DNA of 34,836 bases. Origin: an uncultured Prevotella sp. Lineage in GTDB: Bacteria > Bacteroidota > Bacteroidia > Bacteroidales > Bacteroidaceae. Made by a program: the position numbers and the translations under genes. Numbering within the stretch: position 1 is the stretch's first letter; every line of letters begins with the position of its first letter. The DNA lies in the NCBI GenBank assembly GCA_900322035.1, contig ONYL01000042.1, positions 1 to 34,836 on the forward strand, given 5' to 3'. This document shows, one piece after another, positions 1 through 7,099 of the stretch. Below the pieces are notes generated by a model. The model saw nothing but the letters and a program-made list of their open reading frames with translations. It ran no database searches and was not told where the DNA came from.

Positions 1-11
1 CTCTCACTATG

Positions 12-29
12 ATTCCACGGAAAATATCC
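12..29 (+). repeat. terminal-inverted-repeat-like copy at the window edge
   Basis: ATTCCACGGAAAATATCC matches, with one mismatch, the 18-bp end sequence AATCCACGGAAAATATCC found at 7019-7036 and 17097-17114 and, inverted, at 16884-16901. Its orientation is that of a right end, so the rest of such an element would lie upstream of the window. Confidence 0.55.
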
Positions 30-85
30 AGTGCGTCACGGGTAGAGATCTCTGTGTTCTCTGTGTGAGAATATTACAGACAAGA

Positions 86-118
86 GGTTTAGGGCGGGGG
101 TTATCCCCGCCCTAAACC
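86..118. terminator. GC-rich stem-loop
   Basis: A perfect 14-bp stem (86-99 with 105-118; GGTTTAGGGCGGGG arm) closes a 5-nt loop. No T-run follows on either strand, so it may be a terminator or simply a structured repeat. No gene is visible between position 1 and it. Confidence 0.4.
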
Positions 119-190
119 CGCAAAACATATGAGTGGGTCGATATAGTCACCAATCTTGGAACTTGGGTGTCCCAATGACGAAAGCAGGAG

Positions 191-233
191 AGCAGAAAAA
201 AAGATCTTGCATGTCTTTTTTTCTGCTTTTTTT
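191..233 (+). terminator. intrinsic terminator
   Basis: Arms AGCAGAAAAAAAGA (191-204) and TCTTTTTTTCTGCT (214-227) pair perfectly and are followed by a T-run to 233, the form of a rho-independent terminator on the + strand. It would end transcripts entering from left of the window and separates them from the tex fragment. Confidence 0.6.
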
Positions 234-279
234 AATTTCCTGTATTTCAATGGTTTATTGTCTGTTATAGATATTATTT

Positions 280-1224
280 ATGGGAGCATTGTCTTTATCT
301 GTTGTCTACTCGGCCTCCGAGACCGCACGCGAGGAGTTTCCGGGCGAGGACGTGACGGTACGCGGCGCGGTGAGCATCGGGCGACGACTGATGGATCCCT
401 TGGCCGAACTGGTGAAGATCGACCCCAAGAGCATCGGCGTGGGACAATACCAGCACGATGTGGACCAGGGCAAACTGAAGCACAGCCTGGACCAGACCGT
501 GGAGCTGTGCGTCAACTCGGTGGGAGTGAACGTCAACACCGCAAGCCGCCAACTGCTCACCTACGTGAGCGGGCTCGGACCCTCGCTGGCGCAGAACATC
601 ATCGACTACCGCACGGCCAACGGTGCGTTCTCTTCCCGTGCCCAGCTCAAGAAGGTGCCGCGCCTCGGGCCGGCCGCCTTCACCCAATGTGCGGGATTCC
701 TGCGCATCCCGGGCGCGAAGAATCCGCTCGATGCCAGCGCGGTTCATCCCGAGAGCTATAAGATCGTGGAACGCATGGCGGCCGACTGCGGATGCACAGT
801 GGCAGAACTGATGGGTGACGGAAACCGCCGCAAGCAAATCGACCTCAACCGCTACGTGTCGGAATCCGTGGGCCTCCCCACCCTGCGCGACATCATGCAG
901 GAACTGGAAAAGCCGGGCCGCGACCCGCGCGGCAAGGTGGAGGCCTTTGAGTTTGACCCCAACGTGAAGACAGCCGACGACCTGAGGGAGGGAATGGAAC
1001 TCCCAGGCATCGTGACCAACATCACCAACTTCGGCGCATTCGTCGACATCGGTGTCCACAACGATGGACTGGTCCACATTTCCCAGCTGTCAGACCATTT
1101 CATCCGCGATGCCAACGAGGCGGTTCATCTCCACCAGCACGTCCGTGTGCGGGTGGTGGAAGTTGACCATCGCCGCCACCGCGTATCCTTGAGCATGAGG
1201 GGAGTGAGCCAAGCCGGGAGTTAG
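280..1224 (+). CDS. truncated Tex-like protein (C-terminal HhH and S1 part), probable pseudogene
   Basis: The 314-residue product matches the C-terminal 45 percent of the full tex gene at 10176-12242, from its YSASETAREEF stretch to its end. It keeps the tail of the YqgF/RNase H-like domain, the helix-hairpin-helix region (about residues 80-150) and the S1 RNA-binding domain (about 238-310). It lacks the N-terminal helical part and the catalytic-like core. Homology starts at base 305, so the first residues come from the joined upstream sequence. Many substitutions separate the copies, mostly conservative, yet no stop or frameshift has appeared, which points to origin in a related strain or to some retained function. 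Tex proteins bind nucleic acid and affect transcription; a lone HhH-S1 piece has no known role. No good promoter is seen directly upstream. Confidence 0.75.
   Translation: MGALSLSVVYSASETAREEFPGEDVTVRGAVSIGRRLMDPLAELVKIDPKSIGVGQYQHDVDQGKLKHSLDQTVELCVNSVGVNVNTASRQLLTYVSGLGPSLAQNIIDYRTANGAFSSRAQLKKVPRLGPAAFTQCAGFLRIPGAKNPLDASAVHPESYKIVERMAADCGCTVAELMGDGNRRKQIDLNRYVSESVGLPTLRDIMQELEKPGRDPRGKVEAFEFDPNVKTADDLREGMELPGIVTNITNFGAFVDIGVHNDGLVHISQLSDHFIRDANEAVHLHQHVRVRVVEVDHRRHRVSLSMRGVSQAGS
287..306 (+). repeat. 20-bp direct repeat, copy 1
   Basis: CATTGTCTTTATCTGTTGTC is identical to 5528-5547, just upstream of dps. Copy 1 ends where homology to tex begins (position 305), so it marks a recombination joint. 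The pair brackets the tex fragment and the peptide/GLPGLI/barrel cassette. Confidence 0.7.
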
Positions 1225-1315
1225 AGGATGGCCTCCATTGTACATGGATATTTTAGAAAGCCACAAGCTTTTATCAACAAAAATAGCAGTAACGCGAAAA
1301 AAATCACAAAAAAAT

Positions 1316-1346
1316 TTGCATATTTCAATAATATTCGTTAGATTTA
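1316..1346 (+). promoter_or_regulatory. promoter of the peptide-GLPGLI-barrel cassette
   Basis: TTG at 1316-1318 and TAGATTTA at 1339-1346, separated by 20 bp, fit the Bacteroidota -33/-7 pattern (TTG, TAnnTTTG) with one mismatch. The predicted start of transcription is near 1350, leaving a leader of about 110 nt before the small ORF. Confidence 0.5.
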
Positions 1347-1463
1347 CAGCGTTCCTAATAACGCTGGAATGATGATTCCTGTTTTTTCAGGCTCCCCAAT
1401 CATCATCAAAAACCGAATAACAATAAGAGTCGCAGGGAAGGCACTCGGCAAAAATTAAGAATT

Positions 1464-1718
1464 ATAAAGAAAATAAGATTTTTTGTAATTGCCGCCTTAA
1501 TGGCTGTGGGTACGCTGGCTCCTCAGACGGTGTCAGCATACAAGTATTATATACATACTGGAAATGGAAATGTAATAACTGTAAAAGCAGATAATTCAAA
1601 CACAGCAATAGACTTGTTCAATTTATTAATTGAAAGAGGGGTTTTGGATGCAGAAAAGGCATACCTTACAAAACGACCGAATGGGGGTTGTATTGCTGGC
1701 TGTGAAAATCGCGAATAG
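1464..1718 (+). CDS. small secreted peptide, unrecognised family, non-standard start
   Basis: The first standard start is ATG at 1500, but it falls in the middle of an obvious signal peptide. The same frame upstream reads KKIRFFVIAAL before MAVGTLAPQTVSA, giving a basic n-region, a hydrophobic core and an A-X-A-like cleavage site. The only start-like codons at the right place are ATA at 1464 or ATT at 1461. Either a rare start is used, the ATG has mutated away, or the gene is decaying. The mature part (about 59 residues, starting YKYYIHTG) ends with a Cys-containing tail, GGCIAGCENRE, that could form a disulfide or be modified. It lies 42 bp before the GLPGLI gene and behind the cassette promoter, so it is probably the first gene of that operon. 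I do not recognise the family. Confidence 0.55.
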   Translation: MKKIRFFVIAALMAVGTLAPQTVSAYKYYIHTGNGNVITVKADNSNTAIDLFNLLIERGVLDAEKAYLTKRPNGGCIAGCENRE

Positions 1719-1760
1719 TATCAAGGGCTGTGGTATCGGCCATACGGCCAGCTAAAGAAT

Positions 1761-2651
1761 ATGAGATATATCATAACATTCATTTTTGCTTTTTGTTGCC
1801 TCAGTGTCTTTTCCCAATCAAATGGCGCATACATGACCAGCCCTGACGGTGGCATGGAAGCCTATAAGACGATGAAAAAGAAGGCGTATGATACTGCAAA
1901 AATCGATGTGTTCTATAAGCTGCGCTACCTGAGGGACTCAACGAAAACGGACAAATACACAGAGGGGATGACTTTGCTCATGGTTTCCGACAAATACCTG
2001 AGGTTTGGAGATTACAACAGGCTTGTCGCAGACTCCTTAAACAACTGGCTTGCGCAAAGCAAAGAGAACGCCCACAATGCAGAGACGCAAGATGCTCACA
2101 TGGTTGCCATATCCAAATCCGTGTTTGATTTTTCACTGGTTACAGATTTGGCAGCCACGAAGACAACTATACAATGTCGCAAGCTGAGAGCATACGAATA
2201 CACCTATCCTACTCCCGTTATCGAATGGCAACTTGAAAAGGGAGACACTCTGATCGGTGATGTGCCCTGCAAAAAAGCGAGATGCACGTTCTCGGGACGC
2301 AACTATATCGCATGGTATGCTGAGAGTATCTCCATGCCTTACGGTCCTTATGTCTTTGGCGGTCTTCCTGGACTTATTTTAGAGCTGCATGATGAGAATA
2401 TGAACTGGATATTCACTTACTGCGGCATGGAAGAGGCAAAGTCGTATAAGGAGATGTACTTGTATGCCGACAAAAAGTATATTAAGACAAACAGAGAAAA
2501 GGCATTGACGGCTTATAGGAATGAGGATGAGGATTTTGTGAACATGGCAGTGGAGATGGGAATACTTGGCGAAGTGACACGCCCCGACGGTACAACATAT
2601 AAGCTGTCAGCTCCAAGACATCCAAGCAACATGCTTGAGCTTGTATTCTAA
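1761..2651 (+). CDS. GLPGLI family secreted/periplasmic protein
   Basis: The 296-residue protein starts with a clear signal peptide (MRYIITFIFAFCCLSVFSQ, cleavage near residue 19) and carries the family motif GLPGLI at residues 201-206. GLPGLI proteins are a Bacteroidota-specific family of unknown biochemical role, commonly encoded next to large outer-membrane barrels. Here a barrel gene starts 13 bp after its stop and a small secreted peptide gene precedes it, so the three probably form one operon acting at the outer membrane. The start is supported by the signal peptide. Codon choice (many AGA, AGG, ATA) is AT-richer than in dps or cysS nearby, which suggests acquired DNA. Its function is not predicted beyond the family. 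Confidence 0.88.
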   Translation: MRYIITFIFAFCCLSVFSQSNGAYMTSPDGGMEAYKTMKKKAYDTAKIDVFYKLRYLRDSTKTDKYTEGMTLLMVSDKYLRFGDYNRLVADSLNNWLAQSKENAHNAETQDAHMVAISKSVFDFSLVTDLAATKTTIQCRKLRAYEYTYPTPVIEWQLEKGDTLIGDVPCKKARCTFSGRNYIAWYAESISMPYGPYVFGGLPGLILELHDENMNWIFTYCGMEEAKSYKEMYLYADKKYIKTNREKALTAYRNEDEDFVNMAVEMGILGEVTRPDGTTYKLSAPRHPSNMLELVF

Positions 2652-2664
2652 ACACCGAAGCTGA

Positions 2665-5238
2665 ATGTCCAGAACAAAGACACAAAGTCTTTTGTGGCTG
2701 ATAGTGTTTCTTGCGCTTTCCGCCACTGCGGCAGCACAGGAGTACATTACGGGAAAGGTGACAAGCGACGATGGGAAACCCATTGCCAACGTGACATGCA
2801 AATTGCTCAATGGGAATGACTCACTGCTTGCCTACACTTTCACGAACCCCAATGGCGTGTATTCCATTTCAAGACACAAAGAGGCAACCCATATACAATT
2901 CTCACTATTAGGCTATGAGAAAAAGGATGTGAAGACTGAGGACATCAAAGGCAGGCTTGACATCACTCTTCCACGAGCCGCGCTTGAATTGGGCGAAGTG
3001 ACCGTAACGGCTGACCCCATTCGCCGAAGCAAGGACACTCTGTTCTATCAGGTGGACGCTTTCCGTCAAAAAGGAGACCACTATATAGAGGATGTTATCA
3101 GGCGTTTGCCCGGCATAGAGGTGGACGGGAGCGGAAGAATAACCTATCAGGGCAAGGACATCAACAAACTGGACATTGAGGGACAGGACCTGATGGGGTA
3201 TCAGTATAACCAGGCCACACAGAATATGCCAGCAGATGCAGTGGCCCAGATACAGGTGATGGAGAACAACCAGCCTGTAAGAGCCTTGGAAGGCAAGGTG
3301 CCCAACGATAAGGCTACGCTCAATATAAAATTAAAGAAAGATTATCGAATGAGACCTTTCGGAGAGGTTGAGGGCGGTATAGGCTTCAAGCCAACTATAT
3401 GGGACAACCGCCTTACGACAATCAACATATCCCCCAAAAACCAACTGCTGTTGACAGGAGCGATGAACAACCATGGGATAAGTCTTGCGCCATTGGCAAA
3501 CGATATGCTGGGCATAGGAGATATGTACACAAGTGAGCCACTGCCATCGGCATTCCTATATTCGCCCACATTGAACACTCCGCCAATCTCACGGCTTTAT
3601 TATCTTGACAACAAGTCACACTATGTGGCCCTCAACTACCTCCACGCCTTTTCACAGTATGCAAACCTCCGTGTGAACATGACGTATCTGCATGAGGGAA
3701 CAGTCCACAGGGACAGCACTTTCAACCAATACATATCCGAGGACACTGTAACCATCTTCGAAAACAACCGCATGCACAGCAAGACCGACTTACTGAAAGG
3801 TAGGGTAAGATATGAGCTGAACAAAAAGGATGTATACCTGCAGGACGAGGTTGCCGGAAACATAAGCGTGACGAAAGGCGAGAACGGAAACTTCACCAAC
3901 CTTGGCGAAGCAAGGGAAAGGACAAGACGGAGGCCGTTTCTCCTGCAAAACACCATGAGTATGACGCTGAACACAGCAGATAGGCTCTATATGCTGTCAT
4001 CCATAGTGAGGGCATACGGCTCAAAGGAAAGACTTAACGCAGGTTTCGACAAAGAACTGGGAAGCAAGAACCAAACCCTACAGTTGCGCAACTGGTTTGT
4101 GCGCAACCGTATCGGCACCTCATTCAACCTCTTTAGCCATACTCTGACACTTGGCTATATCATGGAATACAAGAAAAACAATGTGGGCATTGAGGAACTT
4201 GACGGTGGAAAGCGCAAGAGCAGCTATTGGCTTCACGTGATTGAGCCTTCCTACTCAATAGGCCTCAGTAGGGCAGAAATAGAGATGATGGCTCCATTAG
4301 AATATATCTCATACAAATATAGCTGGCGTGACAACGTGAACCACAGGCTGATGTTTTCACCATCTGTAAACATAGACTATAAGTTGGCCAACATGATGAC
4401 CACTGACATCTCACTTGGATACAATCAGGATGCCAACACCACCGATGTGCTTTACAATGCCTTGATAAGCCACAACTACAGGACATACGAAATGTATGCA
4501 GACAGTCTGTCCATTGACCGCGCAGCCGTGGCAAGCATGAGGTTGGGCTATCTGAATACGGCAAGCATGTTGTCGTGGAATATCTATGTGGGCTATTCTC
4601 ATGTAAAAAGGGATTATTACAACAGCTGCCTGTATGTAGCCGACCTTACCCTAATTACCCCTGAATGGAAAGACAACAGTCGTACATCATGGAGTGCGGC
4701 GTTATCCACAAGGAAGATATTCCGTAAGGCTGGACTGAGTGTGGATTACAAGTTGTCTTACTCCTACAATAAGGCCTTTGCCTCTCAGAATGGGACTGAG
4801 GATTACCTAAGATACAATGCTCTCAGCACATCCCTTTCAATCAATTGGGACAAACTAAGTTGGCTTCATATAGACATAACGGGAGCTGGCAACATCAGTT
4901 GGAAAGCCCACGATGAGTTTTCACCAACAAGCAATGTCTTGCGGAATGTGTATTACAGTGTCCAGACAAATTTCTTCCCCACGAAGAAGTTGCAGGCTTA
5001 TTGTGACTTCTCGCAGACCACGTTCGAGATAACTCATGGCTCTTACTCTACCAACTGTTTCCTTAATGCCGGAGCGCAGTACGAGATTCTGCACAATCTT
5101 TCCATAAAGTTTTCTTTCGTCAATCTGCTCAACCGCAAAAAATATGAGTTGGCACGTTACAGCGGAGCCAACTACACCTATCTTACCACACCACTCAGAG
5201 GTAGGGAGTGGACAGTAAGCATAGGGCTTAAATTCTAA
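2665..5238 (+). CDS. outer-membrane beta-barrel protein with carboxypeptidase-regulatory-like N-terminus (TonB-receptor-like)
   Basis: The 857-residue protein has a signal peptide (cleavage near residue 25, AAAQ). A carboxypeptidase D regulatory-like beta-sandwich follows (about 29-107; ITGKVTSDDGKPIANV). Then comes a plug-like segment (about 110-220; GQDLMGYQYNQA and AVAQIQVMENNQ) and a long stretch of alternating aromatic and polar strands ending in a terminal Phe (VSIGLKF), typical of Bam-inserted barrels. This is the OMP_b-brl_3 type rather than a SusC-type receptor: no SusD partner is present. It lies 13 bp behind the GLPGLI gene. Likely roles are transport or display of a small substrate, perhaps the upstream peptide; that link is inference. 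Base composition is AT-richer than the core genes nearby. Confidence 0.85.
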   Translation: MSRTKTQSLLWLIVFLALSATAAAQEYITGKVTSDDGKPIANVTCKLLNGNDSLLAYTFTNPNGVYSISRHKEATHIQFSLLGYEKKDVKTEDIKGRLDITLPRAALELGEVTVTADPIRRSKDTLFYQVDAFRQKGDHYIEDVIRRLPGIEVDGSGRITYQGKDINKLDIEGQDLMGYQYNQATQNMPADAVAQIQVMENNQPVRALEGKVPNDKATLNIKLKKDYRMRPFGEVEGGIGFKPTIWDNRLTTINISPKNQLLLTGAMNNHGISLAPLANDMLGIGDMYTSEPLPSAFLYSPTLNTPPISRLYYLDNKSHYVALNYLHAFSQYANLRVNMTYLHEGTVHRDSTFNQYISEDTVTIFENNRMHSKTDLLKGRVRYELNKKDVYLQDEVAGNISVTKGENGNFTNLGEARERTRRRPFLLQNTMSMTLNTADRLYMLSSIVRAYGSKERLNAGFDKELGSKNQTLQLRNWFVRNRIGTSFNLFSHTLTLGYIMEYKKNNVGIEELDGGKRKSSYWLHVIEPSYSIGLSRAEIEMMAPLEYISYKYSWRDNVNHRLMFSPSVNIDYKLANMMTTDISLGYNQDANTTDVLYNALISHNYRTYEMYADSLSIDRAAVASMRLGYLNTASMLSWNIYVGYSHVKRDYYNSCLYVADLTLITPEWKDNSRTSWSAALSTRKIFRKAGLSVDYKLSYSYNKAFASQNGTEDYLRYNALSTSLSINWDKLSWLHIDITGAGNISWKAHDEFSPTSNVLRNVYYSVQTNFFPTKKLQAYCDFSQTTFEITHGSYSTNCFLNAGAQYEILHNLSIKFSFVNLLNRKKYELARYSGANYTYLTTPLRGREWTVSIGLKF

Positions 5239-5527
5239 GGAACCCAACATCGCAAATAAAGGAATCCAAGAAGTTCTGTGACATAACCCGTAAAAGGAGA
5301 TCTGGATGGGCGATTGATCACCCATTCGTTGGGAGTGTTGGGAGGGGGAATTTATTAGGGCTGGATGAAACAGTTGGTGAATGCGACCCTCTTAAAGGAC
5401 TGCGGGCTTCACGGTTCCTGCATTGGGAGGATTGCAGAAAAATCCTATGAGGCAACAAAAAGTGATACGGCCTTAATTTACTGATTATCTGAATGTTGAG
5501 CCATGATATAGATTTAACCTATTGTGC
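5239..5527. other. intergenic stretch without a gene
   Basis: No ORF with family resemblance is seen on either strand. A short weak hairpin (ATGGG 5306-5310 with CCCAT 5321-5325) follows the barrel gene and could help end the transcript, but it has no T-run. The stretch ends at the second copy of the 20-bp direct repeat. Confidence 0.5.
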
Positions 5528-5547
5528 CATTGTCTTTATCTGTTGTC
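5528..5547 (+). repeat. 20-bp direct repeat, copy 2, overlapping the dps promoter
   Basis: Identical to 287-306. It overlaps the TTG of the dps promoter (5543-5545), so it is probably native dps upstream sequence, with copy 1 left on the far side of the inserted segment. Confidence 0.7.
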
Positions 5548-5573
5548 GCCCTGGAGAAATGATGCTATCTTTG
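5543..5573 (+). promoter_or_regulatory. dps promoter
   Basis: TTG (5543-5545), 20 bp, then TATCTTTG (5566-5573), an exact match to the Bacteroidota -33/-7 consensus. It predicts a leader of about 45 nt before the dps ATG at 5621. Confidence 0.75.
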
Positions 5574-5620
5574 CACCAGAGAAAACAAGTAAATACGAAC
5601 AATAATAAAACAATAAGCAT

Positions 5621-6112
5621 ATGAAAACTTTGAATGTTACAGGTCTCAACCCATCAGAGAAAGTCGTCAACGGATTGGCACAGCTCTTGGCCGACTTCCA
5701 GGTACACTACACCAACCTGCGCAACCTCCATTGGAACGTGAAGGGTCACGGATTCTTTATCCTCCACGAGAAGTATGAGGGTCTCTACAACGACGCAGCC
5801 GAGAAGATTGATGAGATCGCAGAGCGTATGCTCCAGTTGGGCGCCACTCCCGAGCACCGTTTCTCGAAGTATCTGCAGGTGGCGCAAGTGAAGGAACTCG
5901 ACGTAGTGGAATGCGGTCACGCCGGCATGAACTATGTACTCGACACGCTCAAACTCTTCATTGCCGAAGAGCGTCAGCTGCTCAAGTTGGCTTCTGAGAA
6001 CGGCGACGAGGTCACAGTGGCCATGATGAGCGACTATCTGAAGGAGCAGGAGAAACTCGCCTGGATGCTTACAGCCTTCTCCTTCAAGCGGGAAGATGCC
6101 TGCCAGAAATAA
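5621..6112 (+). CDS. dps: Dps-family DNA-binding ferritin-like protein
   Basis: This 163-residue protein is of standard Dps length. The ferroxidase residues are all present with exactly the usual spacing: H37, H49, E53, D64 and E68, corresponding to E. coli Dps H51, H63, D67, D78 and E82. Dps forms a 12-subunit shell that oxidises and stores iron using hydrogen peroxide and protects DNA in oxidative stress or starvation. The first residues (MKTLNVTGLNP) make a short N-terminal tail without the Lys-rich extension used by E. coli Dps for DNA binding, so iron storage and peroxide protection may dominate. It is a single gene behind its own promoter. Codon use is typical of a highly expressed core gene, unlike the cassette upstream. 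Confidence 0.95.
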   Translation: MKTLNVTGLNPSEKVVNGLAQLLADFQVHYTNLRNLHWNVKGHGFFILHEKYEGLYNDAAEKIDEIAERMLQLGATPEHRFSKYLQVAQVKELDVVECGHAGMNYVLDTLKLFIAEERQLLKLASENGDEVTVAMMSDYLKEQEKLAWMLTAFSFKREDACQK

Positions 6113-6140
6113 TTTAGCTTACTATTCTTCATAAAATCGC

Positions 6141-6162
6141 GGGGCCGTAGCGTCTGAGCCCC
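6141..6162 (+). terminator. possible dps terminator hairpin
   Basis: GGGGC (6141-6145) can pair with GCCCC (6158-6162) just after the dps stop. The stem is short and lacks a T-run, so the call is weak. Confidence 0.25.
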
Positions 6163-6230
6163 AATCGAAAGACCGACAGCATAAGGATGTGTGGAGTGAT
6201 TTCATGCATCCTTATCTTTTTATTGATGCG

Positions 6231-6380
6231 GGCTTCCATATGCGGGCCCACCGGCTTCCATATGCGGGCTCACCGGATTCCACATGCGGGCTCACCGGAT
6301 TCCACATGCGGGCCCGCCGGCTTGCACATGCGGGCCCACTGGCTTGCACTTGGGAGCCGGCGGGCTTGCACTTGGCGGAC
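6231..6380. repeat. 22-bp tandem repeat array, about seven units
   Basis: Units begin at 6231, 6253, 6275, 6297, 6319, 6341 and 6363, an exact 22-bp period. Each follows the pattern GG-n-TT-n-CA(Y)ATG then a GGGC-rich half; the last units degrade. A related array with the same period lies at 23610-23690. The unit length is not a multiple of three and no ORF is sensible here, so it is non-coding. Confidence 0.85.
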
Positions 6381-6470
6381 GACATGAACTGATGATTTTC
6401 GAAACATGATCAGCTTTTATGTGATATCGCCAATGTGTCACCATCAATCACTCAACAAGATATAGTGCCA

Positions 6471-6522
6471 CCCATTCACCCAAAGGAGTAGTGTCCCCCA
6501 TTCACCCAAAGGAGTAGTGTCC
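6471..6522. repeat. 26-bp tandem duplication
   Basis: Two identical 26-bp units (6471-6496, 6497-6522) containing ACCCAAAGGAGTAGTGTCC stand head to tail. It is a simple local duplication in the repeat-rich region after dps. Confidence 0.75.
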
Positions 6523-6550
6523 CCCTTCCATCCCAAAAGACAAGGAAAAT

Positions 6551-6673
6551 CATGGACGGGCTTTAGCTGCCGATGGAGCTATGGTGCTAAGTTGATGGAG
6601 TATCCTTGCGAGCAAGCTCGCCGGTTACTCCATCACCTTAGCCCCACCCCTAACGGGGAAAAGCCCGTCCATG
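6551..6673. repeat. hairpin element E1 (reverse orientation)
   Basis: The outer arms CATGGACGGGCTT (6551-6563) and AAGCCCGTCCATG (6661-6673) are perfect inverted repeats. Inside, 6583-6602 pairs with 6626-6645 with two mismatches around the core GCGAGCAAGCTCG. Read on the - strand it aligns along its length with elements E2 (6941-7036) and E3 (16963-17060): same order of CATGG, GGCTT, long stem and CGAGCTTGCTCG core. Several stem positions differ from E3 on both arms at once so that pairing is kept. Confidence 0.75.
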
Positions 6674-6950
6674 ACGAAAATTGCTTTGGCATAAAATTGC
6701 CTTACGGCATAAAATCTATCACATCCCCTAAATCTTCCCGCAAGCAGTTTAGAAAGCCCTGATGATACTTTCGTGATCATCATAACGCTCAATCTGTGCC
6801 TTGGGCCATGTACCGAAGTTTACAAGAATGGCTATAGGGAATGAAACCATTCATAAACTCGGTTTTATGTTTTTTACCATCGAACTCGTGTGCTGCTTTA
6901 TTTTATGCCGTAAGGCAATTTTACGCGATAGCGATTTTCGTCATGGGCAG
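6664..6950. repeat. inverted repeat of about 52 bp flanking a gene remnant
   Basis: 6664-6715 is the inverted copy of 6899-6950 with about seven mismatches; the inner 24 bp (ATAAAATTGCCTTACGGC and neighbours) match exactly. The repeat arises because elements E1 and E2 face each other. The 183 bp between the arms contain the end of a broken gene. Confidence 0.65.
6749..6850 (-). pseudogene. remnant of a small gene's 3' end
   Basis: The - strand reads 33 codons ending in AILVNFGTWPKAQIERYDD and a stop at 6749-6751. An in-frame stop lies two codons before the nominal ATG at 6850. The LVNFG ending resembles the last strands of small restriction-fold proteins such as the GxxExxY family, but too little is left to be sure. 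It is enclosed by the 52-bp inverted repeat. Confidence 0.3.
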
Positions 6951-7036
6951 GCTTGCCACCAAAGGTGTGGGTCTGAAGTGATGGGGAGGCCGTCGAGCTT
7001 GCTCGTAAGGCCACCATGAATCCACGGAAAATATCC
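6941..7036 (+). repeat. hairpin element E2, right arm deleted
   Basis: 6941-7015 is essentially identical, over 75 bp, to 16963-17037 of element E3. At the ACC at 7013-7015 the sequence jumps to the element's right end AATCCACGGAAAATATCC (7019-7036), skipping the second stem arm present in E3. This is an internal deletion between short ACC repeats. Confidence 0.75.
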
Positions 7037-7099
7037 GCTGTGCCAGACCCCCAAAATCGAAGTCTCTGAAGATATAGCTTTCGCCTCTCTACCCGTCAG

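Noticed and set aside
156-761. Open frame of 201 codons on the + strand at the left end
   Set aside because: It crosses a terminator and then reads the tex fragment in a wrong frame; composition is Arg/Gly-rich and unlike a protein.
4702-4710. DnaA box TTATCCACA
   Set aside because: A single exact 9-mer inside the barrel gene, without a cluster or AT-rich unwinding region; likely chance.
6231-6380. CRISPR array
   Set aside because: Units are contiguous, 22 bp, with no unique spacers, and no cas genes are present.
6187-6392. Open frames through the tandem array after dps
   Set aside because: The array is a 22-bp non-coding repeat; the period is not a multiple of three and the translations are repeat artefacts.
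6801-7019. 72-codon frame between the hairpin elements
   Set aside because: It spans the E2 element and antisense of the gene remnant; no family resemblance.
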